A stretch of DNA of 25,607 bases. Source: Cylindrobasidium torrendii FP15055 ss-10. Lineage: Eukaryota > Basidiomycota > Agaricomycetes > Agaricales > Physalacriaceae. Shown piece by piece: positions 1 to 10,325 of the stretch; position 1 is the first letter of the stretch, and each line of letters opens with the position of its first letter. The notes under the pieces were generated by a model that saw only the letters and a list, made by a program, of their open reading frames with translations, ran no database searches and was not told where the DNA came from. The position numbers and the translations under genes were made by a program. The DNA lies in assembly GCA_000934385.1 (NCBI GenBank), contig KN880742.1, forward strand, positions 1 to 25,607. The letters run 5' to 3'.

Positions 1-1150
1 CCCTAAGCCCTAGTAGTCGAGCCCTCTAACCTTCGAGTGGCTTGACTCGCCTTCCAAAGCGGTCAACCACTCGATCGAGGTTTGGCCGATCTCCAACATT
101 TGCGGCACTCCTACCAAGCGAAATTGTAGACATAGACACAATATGTGGTCTGGTGGGACGTGCATGGGACTCGGGAAAGAGGCACTGGGTTGTTATTGGA
201 CGCCCTGATGTTATGGAGGTTGTCAACGGTGCTTTGTTTGGATAATTGAATGTACAATGAAATTCATTGCATTAACTGTGGGAAAGCTACGTAGTAGACA
301 TCATGTGCAAAACAATGGAAATAATGGAGTATATGCATTTGTGGATTATGTTCAATACGATGAAAGGCCCGTATCATGCACGGAAAGATGAAATTCATAT
401 GCGTCTGCCCTCGCAGTGTATCAACTTGAACTTAGTGCGAGACCTCCGACATCGAGATCGACAAGGATATGCACAGTCGATAGTCAACGCGCAACGCCAT
501 TGCATTGGCGCACACAATGCTCTTCAAAATATACGGACCACGAAACCGATACGTAGGTTGAGCTTTCCGCCTCTCTTGCGACCTGGCATGGGGGTAAGTT
601 GTAACGTCCGCCGTGCTTTCGCTGAAAAGAGTGATCCATACTCGCGGTGCAGTCCATGATATACTACATAGACATTTGAGAACATTCATTTCTTGTAGGT
701 CACTCGAAGAGTAAGAAAGCACACAGTCGGAGAAAACCCTTCGAAAAGACTCTGCGTTCTCGCGTTCACACAGACAAAGAAATCCAAAAGTAAATTAGTG
801 TAGTGTTTGTATCGAATTGAGCGTAGAAGGCAGCGGCGTCTGCCTAAAGTATTCAACATCCGGCGCCGCGAGTCTGTATTTCTATGTTGTTAGGCAGTCC
901 GGATCCTCCAAAGTGAGGCGTCGCTTGCCAGCACGTACTCGAGCGTGTCACCACCGCATCTACGCCTCGCGATTATTGCGCACCTTTGTTTAATCAACAG
1001 TCGATCCGTGCTTCGCGAGGTCCAGTCGAGGGTGTTTGTCTCACCCATGCGCAGACCTCGCCCGAATGACCCTTTTGTCAACGTTGTTCATTATTCCTCG
1101 TTAGGGACAATAGTGCGCGGGTCCTGGCAGTTGCGTCAGAGGGCTTCTCT
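1..1150. other. Left edge, no supportable complete gene
   Basis: An open frame runs on the + strand from about 30 to a stop at 243-245, with an in-frame stop at 27-29. Its end (VDIDTICGLVGRAWDSGKRH and following residues) has a protein-like composition and could be the last exon of a gene lying to the left of the window. I cannot name it. From 246 to 1150 there are only short overlapping open frames on both strands, without convincing splice signals or recognisable domains. The CCCTAA at positions 1-6 is a single unit, not a telomere array. Confidence 0.3.
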
Positions 1151-1157
1151 TATAAAA
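1151..1157 (+). promoter_or_regulatory. TATA box of the 98-aa gene
   Basis: TATAAAA lies in CTTATAAAAGGAGG, 135 bp before the ATG at 1292. The stretch between is rich in C and T, as is common in fungal core promoters. Confidence 0.55.
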
Positions 1158-1291
1158 GGAGGAGGGAACAATCTGCTATCGTTCCTTCCCTCGCCTACCA
1201 CTCGTTCCCCAACAATAATCTTATCCACTCGTCTTGCCGCGCTGATTCCACAACCTATATCGTCTTGCTATCCTATCAATAATATACCACA

Positions 1292-1588
1292 ATGGCCACG
1301 GCGGAACAGACATCGACGATCCAAATCAAGGCGACTCGCCTCACGATCCGACTGCCCTCGCTAGCGTCTCTGGAGAACACGATGCGCATCGACGCGGAGG
1401 ACAAGGACGATGCCGTGTGGGATGATAAGCTTGGACGCTGGATTGCTGGCTCGCGGCGGGTCTCACGCAGCGCAGCCGCCGCGAAAAAGGTGCAACCTGA
1501 TATGCTTCTAGCGTCATCCACCCGTTTTCTGATGGTACCCTTCGAGGCGCGCGCACTAAATGAAGACGTGGCGATGGAAACGGCTTGA
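1292..1588 (+). CDS. Small unassigned protein, 98 aa
   Basis: Single-exon open frame starting in a good context (CCACAATGGCC) and ending in TGA. A TATA box and a pyrimidine-rich leader precede it, which supports a real promoter. The product begins MATAEQTSTIQIKATRLT, has a charged middle (DAEDKDDAVWDDKLGRW) and an Arg/Ser/Ala-rich stretch (SRRVSRSAAAAKK, about residues 54-66). There is no signal peptide, membrane helix or recognisable domain. The DAVWDDKLGRWI segment looks like a short folded or binding motif, but this is only an impression. The longer antisense frames over the same bases lack promoter or splice support. Function unknown. Confidence 0.5.
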   Translation: MATAEQTSTIQIKATRLTIRLPSLASLENTMRIDAEDKDDAVWDDKLGRWIAGSRRVSRSAAAAKKVQPDMLLASSTRFLMVPFEARALNEDVAMETA

Positions 1589-2119
1589 TGGCTCCCGTGT
1601 TTAGCACGAAGTTCCCCCCGCAGAGGTTTGAGTTCGTCGGCGGGCACGACACGACTATAGTAGAATAATAGCTTGGGAAAGGCAGTAATAATGAAAAGGA
1701 CTTGAGTATCCTCTTGTAGTTCGAAGCGAAGGAGCGCCAGGCGAGCGCCGAGAAGATGGTGTGCTGCGCTTTGATGATGATAAGAAGCCGGGGGCGGCAT
1801 GATCCCATGATCGACCGTCAGGGGCTGGACCGATTCCCGGACACGGCTGGCAAACTCGACTTGGATTTTGCCTCTTCGTTGCAAGTCATCTTCGCCCTTT
1901 ATTCCACCTTCGACGGTCGGATCGTTGTTCCCGATTCACCTTCACTTTTGCATGTGCTTGAATTGATAATTTATTCGCACTTTTTTCTTTTCTGTGCGTA
2001 TCTTTTCGTTCACCCATACAAGCCCACGAACCCGCTCCTTTTTCGCACATACAATCGCTACGAACTTATTCTAACTTACTCCCTTTTGTTCGTACTCCAC
2101 CCTTTGCTTCTACTTCGCC

Positions 2120-4264
2120 ATGGATGCCTCGCAGACTGCTTTTGATTCTCAATATCCCGCGGAAGCGTTTGACATCGACATGATGAAGGTGCGTCTGCTT
2201 CATGTTCATCATTGTTTGCATTCACACCCATACAGCGTTCTATGGAGACGGTGACTGGTCCAGACGCGAAAAAGGCCCGTTGGTCGCCCTCGCCTTCGCC
2301 GAGCAGCACCAACGATGCATTCTCAAACTACGGATACGGCCCAAACGCGAGCATCAACCAGCCCCAAAACAACGGCAACGGCGGCCAGTCCTTCCCCACC
2401 GGAATCCCCCAGCTCACCATCAACACGAACACGAGCGCTGCTGCGAACAATGGCCAGCAGCCAAGCCCCAACTCGGCCATGTTCGGCGGACCAAGCCCCA
2501 GCGCGCCCTCTCCCTACAACGCTTTCGGCGCGTATGGCATGCTTGGCCTCGGTCTTCCTGGAATGCTCGGTTTCCCGTATAATCAGATCCCTGGGTTTGG
2601 CGCGGTGCGTAACCCGCTGACTCCACCTCTTCCACCTGCTGATGCGGTGCATAGAACTTCCAACAGAACCAAGCTGGCCTCCCATCGCTCACTATCCCTT
2701 CTTCCCCGGGCGGATACAGCGCTCAAGCTCTCCAAGCGGCCTCTGCAGCTCTTTCCGCGTCCGCCAGCATTGCCCAGAACCGCACGGTGTATATTGGAAA
2801 CCTCCCCGCTACCGCCTCCGTCGACGAACTCCTGAACCTCATCCATTTCGGTCCTATCGAAAACGTTCGTGTCCTCCCCGAGAAATCCTGCGTTTTCATC
2901 TCTTTCCTCGATGGTGCAACCGCTGCTGCCTTCCACGCCGACGCGACTATCAAGAAACTCACCCTGCACGGCCAGGAGTTGAAGATCGGCTGGGGCAAGC
3001 CAAGCCCCGTTCCATCTCAGGTACAGCTCGCTATCAGCCAGAGCAACGCCAGCCGCAATGTCTACGTTGGAGGCCTCGACGAGAACATGACTGAAGAGCA
3101 GCTGCGCGACGAATTGAGCCGGTTCGGGCTTATCGACCAGGTCAAGATCGTTCGTGACAAGAACATTGGATTCGTTCACTTCCTAGCCATCTCCGTGGCC
3201 ACCAAGGTCCGTCCGAGCTCGTATATGCGTTGACTTGTTACTGAATACAAAACAGGTCGTCAACACCCTTCCGACAGAGCCTAACTGGGCTGGCAAGCGC
3301 GTCAACTACGGCAAGGATCGCTGCGCATATGTCCCCAAGTCCCAGCAGGCCGCAGCTCAACAAGCTCAAGCCGCGGCTGCCCAGTCGCTTATGGCTCAGG
3401 CCGCGTCGCCCACCATGGCATCTCCTCTCACCGCCGGACCCAACGGCTTCCAGTCGCCCTTCAGTGCATTCCCGTACAGCCCTGTCGATGCTATGCTTGG
3501 AGGCGCGTCTGCCAACCGTACCGTATACATTGGAAACATCCATCCCGAGACGACGACCGAGGACCTCTGCAACTCTATTCGCGGTGGTGTCCTCCAGATT
3601 ATCCGCTACATGCAGGAGAAGCATATCGCTTTTGTCACCTTCATTGACCCCGCTGCGGCCTTCACGTTCTTCCAAGTCGCGTCTTACCAGGGGATGACCA
3701 TCAACAACCGTCGCCTGAAGATTGGCTGGGGCAAGAACTCTGGCCCTCTTCCTACCGCCCTCGCTCTTGCCGTTCATGCTGGTGCTACGCGCAACGTCTA
3801 CATCGGAAACATCGAGGACTTCGAGACTTTCAGCGAGGAGCGTCTCAAGCGCGACTTCACCGAGTACGGCGAGATTGAGTTGGTCAATTTCCTCAAGGAA
3901 AAGTACGTCATCTTCATATCCGTCCGATAGAGTCTTTCTCTTACATCCTACCAGGAACTGTGCGTTCGTGAACTACACGAACATCGCCAACGCCATCAAG
4001 GCTATCGAGAGCATCAAGAACAAGCCCGAATACGCCAACCTGCGTATTGCCCACGGCAAGGATCGTTGCGCCAACGCGCCGCGTTCGGGACCACAGGGTG
4101 CTTCTGGCGGACGCAAGAGCTCTTCCCGCAAGAACACAGCAAAGTCGCCGACGAGCGCTGTCGATGGGGACGGCGACATGGAGGGCATCGAGGAGTCCGG
4201 CTCGCCCATTCCTGACGAGGACATCGCCAAGATGGACGCCGAGGTCGCTGCTGCCGGTGTCTAA
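2120..4264 (+). CDS. nrd1: Four-RRM RNA-binding protein, Nrd1/Mrn1 type
   Basis: Exons 2120-2188, 2236-2604, 2655-3206, 3256-3902 and 3955-4264 join in frame to 648 aa. The introns are 47, 50, 49 and 52 bp, all GT-AG. The start is [16 protein letters not shown] in the context CGCCATGG. Residues 24-187 are low-complexity (Ser/Pro/Asn/Gly/Ala). Four RRMs follow: about 188-261 ([15 protein letters not shown]), 280-355 ([15 protein letters not shown]), 417-490 ([16 protein letters not shown]) and 509-590 ([16 protein letters not shown]). An Ala/Gln-rich linker lies between RRM2 and RRM3. RRM1 and RRM3 end in KIGWGK and RRM2 and RRM4 in GKDRC, a pattern I recognise from fission-yeast Nrd1 and budding-yeast Mrn1. 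Those bind mRNA and regulate differentiation or stress mRNAs. The tail (600-648) is basic, then acidic. All domains look intact. The family is confident; the role here is inferred. Confidence 0.93.
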
Positions 4265-5068
4265 GCCCCAACGACGTAGCCGGGATATACTCTAGACAAG
4301 AGATTCAAATTTGCGACCGAACTTTGTTGGGCTGTTGCTTGAATGTTACTTATACCGTCTCCTTTCGTCATCTCCTCTCTCGCCTGCGAGGGGGTGTCCC
4401 TCTTATGTTACCTCTTTCTTCTCTTACTTCCTCCTTTTCACTTTACTTTTGAGCTGCATTGAGATTATGTGACATAGTGTGCCACGAGTTGGGCTGTTTG
4501 TACCTCATGCGCTTGCGTCGCCGTTCGTTATACCTTACTTAAATGTGCTGGATCTATAAACCTGTCTGTCTCTCTTCCAGTAGTATGTTATGAAGCCCGT
4601 CTGTGGGTTATCTGTACTATTCGAATTGGATTGTAATATTTGGGAGGGAACTACAGAAATACGTATTGACCTAAGCTGCTCAAGCGCAGAATTCATACCA
4701 GAAAATCGTGGCGTCCGACCATGTACTAAGTCTCCGTATGCCTCTTTGTTCGCACGTACTGGCACTATCCCGAGGACAAAGCTCGGACACTATGTTCGAG
4801 TTAATAGCTTGTTAACAAGAGGATCCAAGAACCGGAGGTCTCGAAGAATGATGATTTTGTGCCACCGAAAAGTTTGGCTGTGCCGCTGTGGGCGCACTAA
4901 GTATTCAAAATGGCAAATACATGCTCTCAGTAGGGCATATATCATGTCAGCTGGAACAACAGTGGAACAAACAAGGCATTGGGCTCCGCAGTGCTGATGG
5001 TCAGGGTCGGACCGAGGCTGCCGTTCTCGTGAAGTCTTCAAGTGTCTCACCCCACAACCACGACCACC
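4265..5068. other. Intergenic, between the RRM and MYND genes
   Basis: This holds the 3' UTR of the RRM gene (T- and C-rich from about 4320 to 4460) and the promoter and leader of the MYND gene. Open frames at 4590-4997 (+) and 4535-4765 (-) have no start context, domain or splice support. No repeat or RNA gene was seen. Confidence 0.5.
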
Positions 5069-7101
5069 ATGCCAAAACCATTCTCGGATATAAGCATCAG
5101 TCTAGAACGAGCATATGTGCTTATTCTTATACTCCTTTCAAGCTCATACTCATCCGCGTTTTCGAGGTCAAAGCTCTGAAGAACGGTGATGTCGACGCCC
5201 TCAACGATTTTGTGGTCCTCGCCGAGAGTAACTTCCTCTCCGGGCGTTGGTCTGACATAGACAAGCTTCTTGCAGTCTTCCTTTCGTCCACCAACCTTGA
5301 GAAGGCTTCTCTTTTGTTGGCGTCTGATGGGATGCTAGAACACGATGAGAGGGTACAAGCTCATCGTCTTTTGTCCGGTGCTCATATGGCTTGCTACATC
5401 TGGTCGAATCCAGCCGGCTTGATATACGGACCCCATCGCCAGCCGGTCACCCAACTCAGACATTACTTGCGCCGTGTTCTGTCGTGGATTTCTTTGATAT
5501 TCGAACATCACACGTCCGAGCTTTTGGGAGACGACGCTATGAAGCACGCTGCACACGTGCTCGACAAAGTCGTCTACAAGGATCAGGGTTACCGCGATGT
5601 TCTCAGTGAAAGGATGTACGCCGATTTCCTTCGCAATGTATTCTCTGTCTGGCTTTCCACGATCAAGAGCAACACCCCACGCGCGGAGGAGTCGGTGTAT
5701 GTCCTATGTAATGCTTTCATCCACATACTCTCGCGCAAAGAGGATAGAGGGCGCGATATCAGTCTGAAGGATGTGCTCTCTCAGGGTTTCAGCCTCCACG
5801 TTGAGTCTCACGCAGACGAAGTCGCACAGGCGCTTGTCAATGCTCTTCTTTTCCGCGGTTTCATCTCCGACATCGGGAACCCCGAGCGTCCTGTCCTCAT
5901 GAAATGGCAACCTCTTCTTGACGCTGTGGCATCCCTCCTGGTGTATCCTCAGTCATTCCACGCACTGCTTCGGTCTAATGTTGCTCTCGCCATTGCAGGC
6001 TATGTCCGTCGCCTTTCGCGCGGTGAATTCGAGCAAGACCAAAACATGGCTTCGTGGACGGATACGTGTGCAAGCGCTTGCACTTCAGCAAGCCAAATTG
6101 TCTGCGGTCCGCGTGTTGCTATGCAAATGCTAGAGGCGCGCATCTTTCCTTCGCTCATCCAACTCGATGATACTATCCGTATCACTGCGCCCCCCTACAT
6201 GGTGTGGGGACCGCTGTATACTTCGCCCGGGGAACTTTCGACGCATATTGCGATGACACTCGAGATGCTTTGTGGGTATGCACGGATACCCTCCTTCCTA
6301 TCGGTCTTCCGTCGTTCTTTCGCTGTAGTTGACCGCATGCTGGCTTCCGGAAAGATCGTGCTTTCAAGCGCTGTGCTAGAACGTCTGCAGGAGATTCGTA
6401 CGGCATTCGACTTCATGAGCGGTCTATGGCCTCAACTCAAACACGAAATCGTTCGATGCAGCAATCCAACGGTGTGTGCCATTCAGACTATTTCATTATC
6501 TTCAATGGCTAAGTCACTCACTAATTCTAGTGTCCCCCAAGGAGGATGTCAGTCGACGAGGTGCGACGCTGCGGAGGATGCAAGATGGCCCATTACTGCT
6601 CGGTGGAGTGTCAGAGACAGCATTGGAAAGTGGGGGATCACAGGGAGCATTGCTCGCGCCTGCGCGAGGTCTCTCTCAGTAAGCTTTTCTTGCTACCCAT
6701 CCCGCGCGCCATCCGACTCATCGTTCGACTCAGCGGTCTCACCGTACCAGCCGCTCAACAGCATCGACCTCTCCGCGCTCTACTACTTCTGTTTGATGCG
6801 CGATGCTTTCTTCACCGGGCACTGGGAGTATCTCAAAAAAACTCAGTACGACTGTATGACCATTGACCTTGTCGACCTGATCATTGCGGACCAAATTCGC
6901 GGGAACATTGCTGGCTATTACAGATTCAGAAAACACGACTTGAGCCACTGGGATGAGCTTGAACGGCGCAGAGCACCTGGCGACACGGCTTGCATCTGTA
7001 TCGGAGCGAATGGATGGCCGCTGGAGATTACGAGTTTGGATCGAGTGAAGAGGATGTGTGTCGAGGTGCAGTATTTCGGCCAGAGGAAATATGGGTCATA
7101 A
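5069..7101 (+). CDS. MYND zinc-finger protein, 622 aa
   Basis: Exons 5069-5116, 5167-6471, 6531-6678 and 6734-7101 join in frame; introns are 50, 59 and 55 bp with GTGCTT, GTGTGT and GTAAGC donors. I chose the ATG at 5069 (ACCACCATGCC), giving MPKPFSDISISLERAY followed by VKALKNGDVDAL. The longer open frame from 4888 reads through the first intron and upstream DNA. Residues 17-446 are mostly helical with no named domain. The MYND finger carries all eight ligands: C447, C452, C465, C468, C474, C478, H488, C492. Introns interrupt it inside the first Cys pair and just after the domain. About 130 residues follow the finger. MYND fingers bind short proline-rich partner peptides. Proteins of this long-helical-plus-MYND layout are common in Agaricomycetes and mostly uncharacterised. 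Nothing looks broken. Confidence 0.87.
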
Positions 7102-8404
7102 TCAGCGTTCAATGTAACTTTGAGGGTATGTACTTGTAGAGTTTTTTCACCGTGCGTATGCCCAATACAGGACCAATCCATTGCTTCTGAACAAGCACAA
7201 TGATACAGGAAGGTCTGACAGCCTAACGTCATTTGAAGCCCTGACTTGTACCGAGAAAGTACAGTGTGATTGATAGCGCGAGTCTTTCAATGACATTGCA
7301 ATACGTTTCTTCATTCACTCACCTCTTACTATTTTGCTCCGAGCTCTAAATGTTTAAACGCGCTTAGCGGTTAGTAATGGCCTTCCTGTCGTGTCTTTGG
7401 CTCAGTCCATCGAAACCAGCACGCTTACAACTCGAGCAAATGCTTATGGCGCCGGCCACGAGCTCCTTGATGGAGCAGTTGACATGCTCGCATAAGGTCG
7501 CGGGCGTATCCAGCGAAATGACACATCGGGGTGGGAGCAAAGTTACCACGAGAACGAAGCATTTGCATTCATGTCTCGCCGTGGTTTGGCAAGATGTTCA
7601 TCGTATTAGGAGGTTGGACAAAGGATATTGTAAGCACAAGCTCATACTCTATGATGGAAAACGGTGATGCGATATCCGTGTGCAGAGTAGGACGGTGGTG
7701 ACTTGTTTCCAGCGTATTGGAAGTCAAATATAATCTGGAGGTAAATGTCAAGGATACGAGCTGCCCGCGCTAAGAAAGAACAAGACACAGGGAATGTAGG
7801 CAGAACCGGCAGCGGGAGAGGACTCAAAGCGACGCTAGCAAATGTCCGGGTTGGGCTCGAATGTAAGACACCATGGTGACATGCAGTCAAGGTGCTCGAG
7901 TCGTCCGTTGGAGGAGAGCGCGCCAATCGTAAAGGGATACGGGGAGTGTATGCGTCCGGGGTTTCGGTTTTGGGGATGCGAGTGTGCTTCAGTATCCAAG
8001 TCAACAGGCTGGAGCGGGAGACGCACCAAGAACAAACTCGCTCAGCACATCACTCGTGGGCTCGCATCCAGGAATCGCGAAAGCTAGCTAGGATGTCCGT
8101 TGGACATTTACCGCTTTGCTCGCGCGCTCTCGTCATGTAGAGGATTCGGTGCTGGATATGCGGCGTTTGACATTTGAAGCTTCGGGTTGGAGCTATGTAG
8201 TAGACTGACAGTGAAAGGAAGAAAGCAAGCGCGATCGAGCGCCGGCAGGCAAACACACCTTGTCTTTGACATCCACGGACCAAAATCAACTCTCGAATAA
8301 AGCGCGTCAAAGCGAAGAACGCTATCTCTTCTACCTCGACGCAATTTCTCATCGGTTCATCGTCCTGATTCTGAACTGCAAGATGAGCGACCGAGAATAC
8401 TGCG
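7102..8404. other. Gene-poor stretch with unassigned minus-strand frames
   Basis: Three open frames on the - strand (7364-7549, 7642-8004 and 8050-8427) could be pieces of one spliced or decayed gene. The first contains Cys pairs (CEHVNCSIKEL, ICSSCKR). The third contains a plausible 55-bp intron reading GTGTGT...TGTCAG on the - strand (about 8207-8261). I could not join them into a continuous frame and recognise no family. No N-terminal UBA domain for the p47 relic that follows could be found here on the + strand. Confidence 0.3.
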
Positions 8405-9700
8405 TTCTCTAGCAAGGGGAGCACCAAAGCCTATACCGTCCAATTGGGCAAGTCGCAGTGGTCCCCCGCGTGTAGCCCGAGTCAAAGACTGGAACAACTC
8501 TAGGTACGCCTGCGCATATCGGCCTTCCTGCCGCTCTGGCTCAATTACTCTTACAGTTCCGAGACCTCGAAATCTTCTTCCTCCGAGGGCGGTGCTCGTA
8601 TTCGCACTTTACGTGATCTTGCAGCTGGTAGCAACCTAGCTCTGGGAGGAGACCGACTCCTGGCAGCGACTCGGACGACGATGGCGATCAACCGCAGAAC
8701 TTCTTCGCTGGCGGCGAGCGCAGCGGTCTCAATGTCCAGAATCCGGAAATCCAGGTGTCGCGTATGCCTGGAGGAGATATGGTCCGCGACCTGTTGCGTC
8801 GTGCTGCTGAGTACGTCCTCATATCTCTCTCTGAAAGCTCAAACAGTGCTGATTTGGCGTTACAGGCCCACCAGTCGAACGCACACCACAACGCTTCGGC
8901 GGCGGCGGTTATAGCCTCGATGGAGAGGAAGTGGAAAGCAGCTTTATTCCCGACCCCACGGATCCCTCGTAGGAGCCTGCTGTCCGCCACCTCATATTCT
9001 GGCAAGATGGCTTTACCGTAGAGGATGGCGAGCTCATGCGCCATGATGACCCCGCTAGCGAGGAGATCCTTGCAGAAATCAATTTTGGGTGCGTGTTCTA
9101 CATCGTCAAGGCCCTAATCATCTATAACGTGCACTTTCAGCCATGCACCCGGGGATATTGAACGTCCTCCCTGGTCAACCAGTTGAACTCTGCGTAGACC
9201 GCCGTGTTGACCAAGACCACGTACCCCAGCGCGCACAGGTCGCTTCGTGTGTTCCGGAAACAGACTCGGTGCGCCTGTTCCGTCGTCTTCGACCCCACAG
9301 GATCCTTAATCTACTGCAACATCTTCGAGGCGACAGACCATTCTGCGCAATCACAGACAAAGTTCGAGGTCGACCAGAGTCTGCCGATGACAAGTGTACA
9401 AGTGTGACTAGCGGATTGAACAAGGATAGTATGCAGGATGAATCTGTCGCATACAGTGGGGGATATCAGGAACTTTCTCAATGCATACATTCTTCTGTTC
9501 GCGCTCTTCCCCGATTTCTATTCTTCATCTCGAACTCGTCGTGCACATTCTGGGGCTATCTTGTAGCTCACGGCCAGAGAACCGCGCGAGGGAGTACACC
9601 ACTGGCACGACGTTCTCTAATAAGACGCTCGAGGACGGGAGAATGCCAAGCTGCAGAACAGCGGAATGTTGGGCGTAACGGGCGCGATTGGACGCTGTGA
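8405..9700 (+). pseudogene. shp1: Relic of p47/Shp1 (SEP + UBX) Cdc48 cofactor
   Basis: In order on the + strand: a linker (PKPIPSNWASRSGPPRVAR, VKDWNNS) from about 8409; after an intron, GGARIRTLRDLAAG (8591-8632); FFAGGERSGLNVQNP and MPGGDMVRDLLRRAAE (8690-8814); after a second intron, FGGGGYSLDGEEVESSFIP; the SEP core FWQDGFTVEDGELMRHDDP to AEINFG; after a third intron, GILNVLPGQPVEL (9147 on); and UBX pieces FEVDQSLPMTSVQV, RMNLSHTVGDIRNF and TTGTTFSNKTLEDG (9364-9640). Intact p47 brings ubiquitylated or membrane cargo to Cdc48. This copy is dead: a frameshift between 8635 and 8668, another at the exon starting 8866, stops at 8970, 9405 and 9417, a further frame change near 9250, and a lost splice donor at 9485. 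The N-terminal UBA is missing. Retained introns mean it arose by DNA duplication, not by reverse transcription. Confidence 0.85.
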
Positions 9701-10124
9701 GTCTTCCAAAATGTATAAATGGCAAGTCAAACCAAACGGCCCATACATGTAGCCTGCTCCCTCAAAAATACGAGCATCGAATTCACCTACACCAAACCCA
9801 TGCAATGATTGAAAAGGCTGTCGCTGGATATACGTGCTCGCGGTTCCGTCAACAAGGGCGTCGATTATACCCTGGATGCCGTGGGTTCAAGCAGGTGACA
9901 ATCCTATCGATTTAGGCGCCGATACGCTAGTTGAACGTTGACTCCCTGTCACGTTGGAAGATGTTGGTAAAGAGTAATGAATTCTACTGTAATATAAGGC
10001 AAACACCTGTACTGAGTCCTACTAAGCAAGATGCCCTGAGCACTGCCCAATGCATAAGGCGAAAAATTAAGTAGGGTCACATTGAGCTCCCCAGGTTTGA
10101 TTCTTGATTCTGAACAAGGCAGTG
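9701..10124. other. Spacer between p47 relic and DUF6535 copy A
   Basis: There are only short open frames on both strands, none with a domain, start context or splice support. Confidence 0.4.
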
Positions 10125-10195
10125 ACTTCATTCCAACTGGCTATGATTATAGGAGGCTCGGCGTCTTCATTGGCCGAGCGCCTAACTGCCTTCTC
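10125..10195 (+). promoter_or_regulatory. Upstream element shared by DUF6535 copy A and fragment D
   Basis: The block matches 24547-24620 almost base for base in its second half, including CCGAGCGCCTAAC, one differing base, then GCCTTCTCA. Its first half shares GA(C/G)TTCATT. It ends 131 bp before the ATG of copy A, and 93 bp before the ATG of fragment D. It may be promoter or leader sequence kept since duplication; no named factor site was recognised. Confidence 0.55.
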
Positions 10196-10325
10196 ACACT
10201 CTGGTGGAATCAAAAAGCGCCATATGGAATGTTTACTCATCGCCAGCTGGCAGCACAAGGCTAAGATAACGTGCCACTCTTGCTCTTACCATCACCATCG
10301 ACGCATTCACAAGCAAAAGAAAAAC

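Noticed and set aside
1..20. CCCTAA at the very start, as in fungal telomeres
   Set aside because: Only one unit is present and the next bases do not repeat it.
303..659. 118-codon open frame on +
   Set aside because: No start context, splice sites or domain, and the composition is not protein-like; a similar antisense frame covers the same bases.
1276..1884. 202-codon open frame on - opposite the small gene
   Set aside because: Its composition and lack of promoter or domain suggest a shadow; the + strand gene has a TATA box and good start context.
2583..3179. 198-codon antisense frame over the RRM gene
   Set aside because: It is the mirror of highly biased coding sequence for RRM1 and RRM2.
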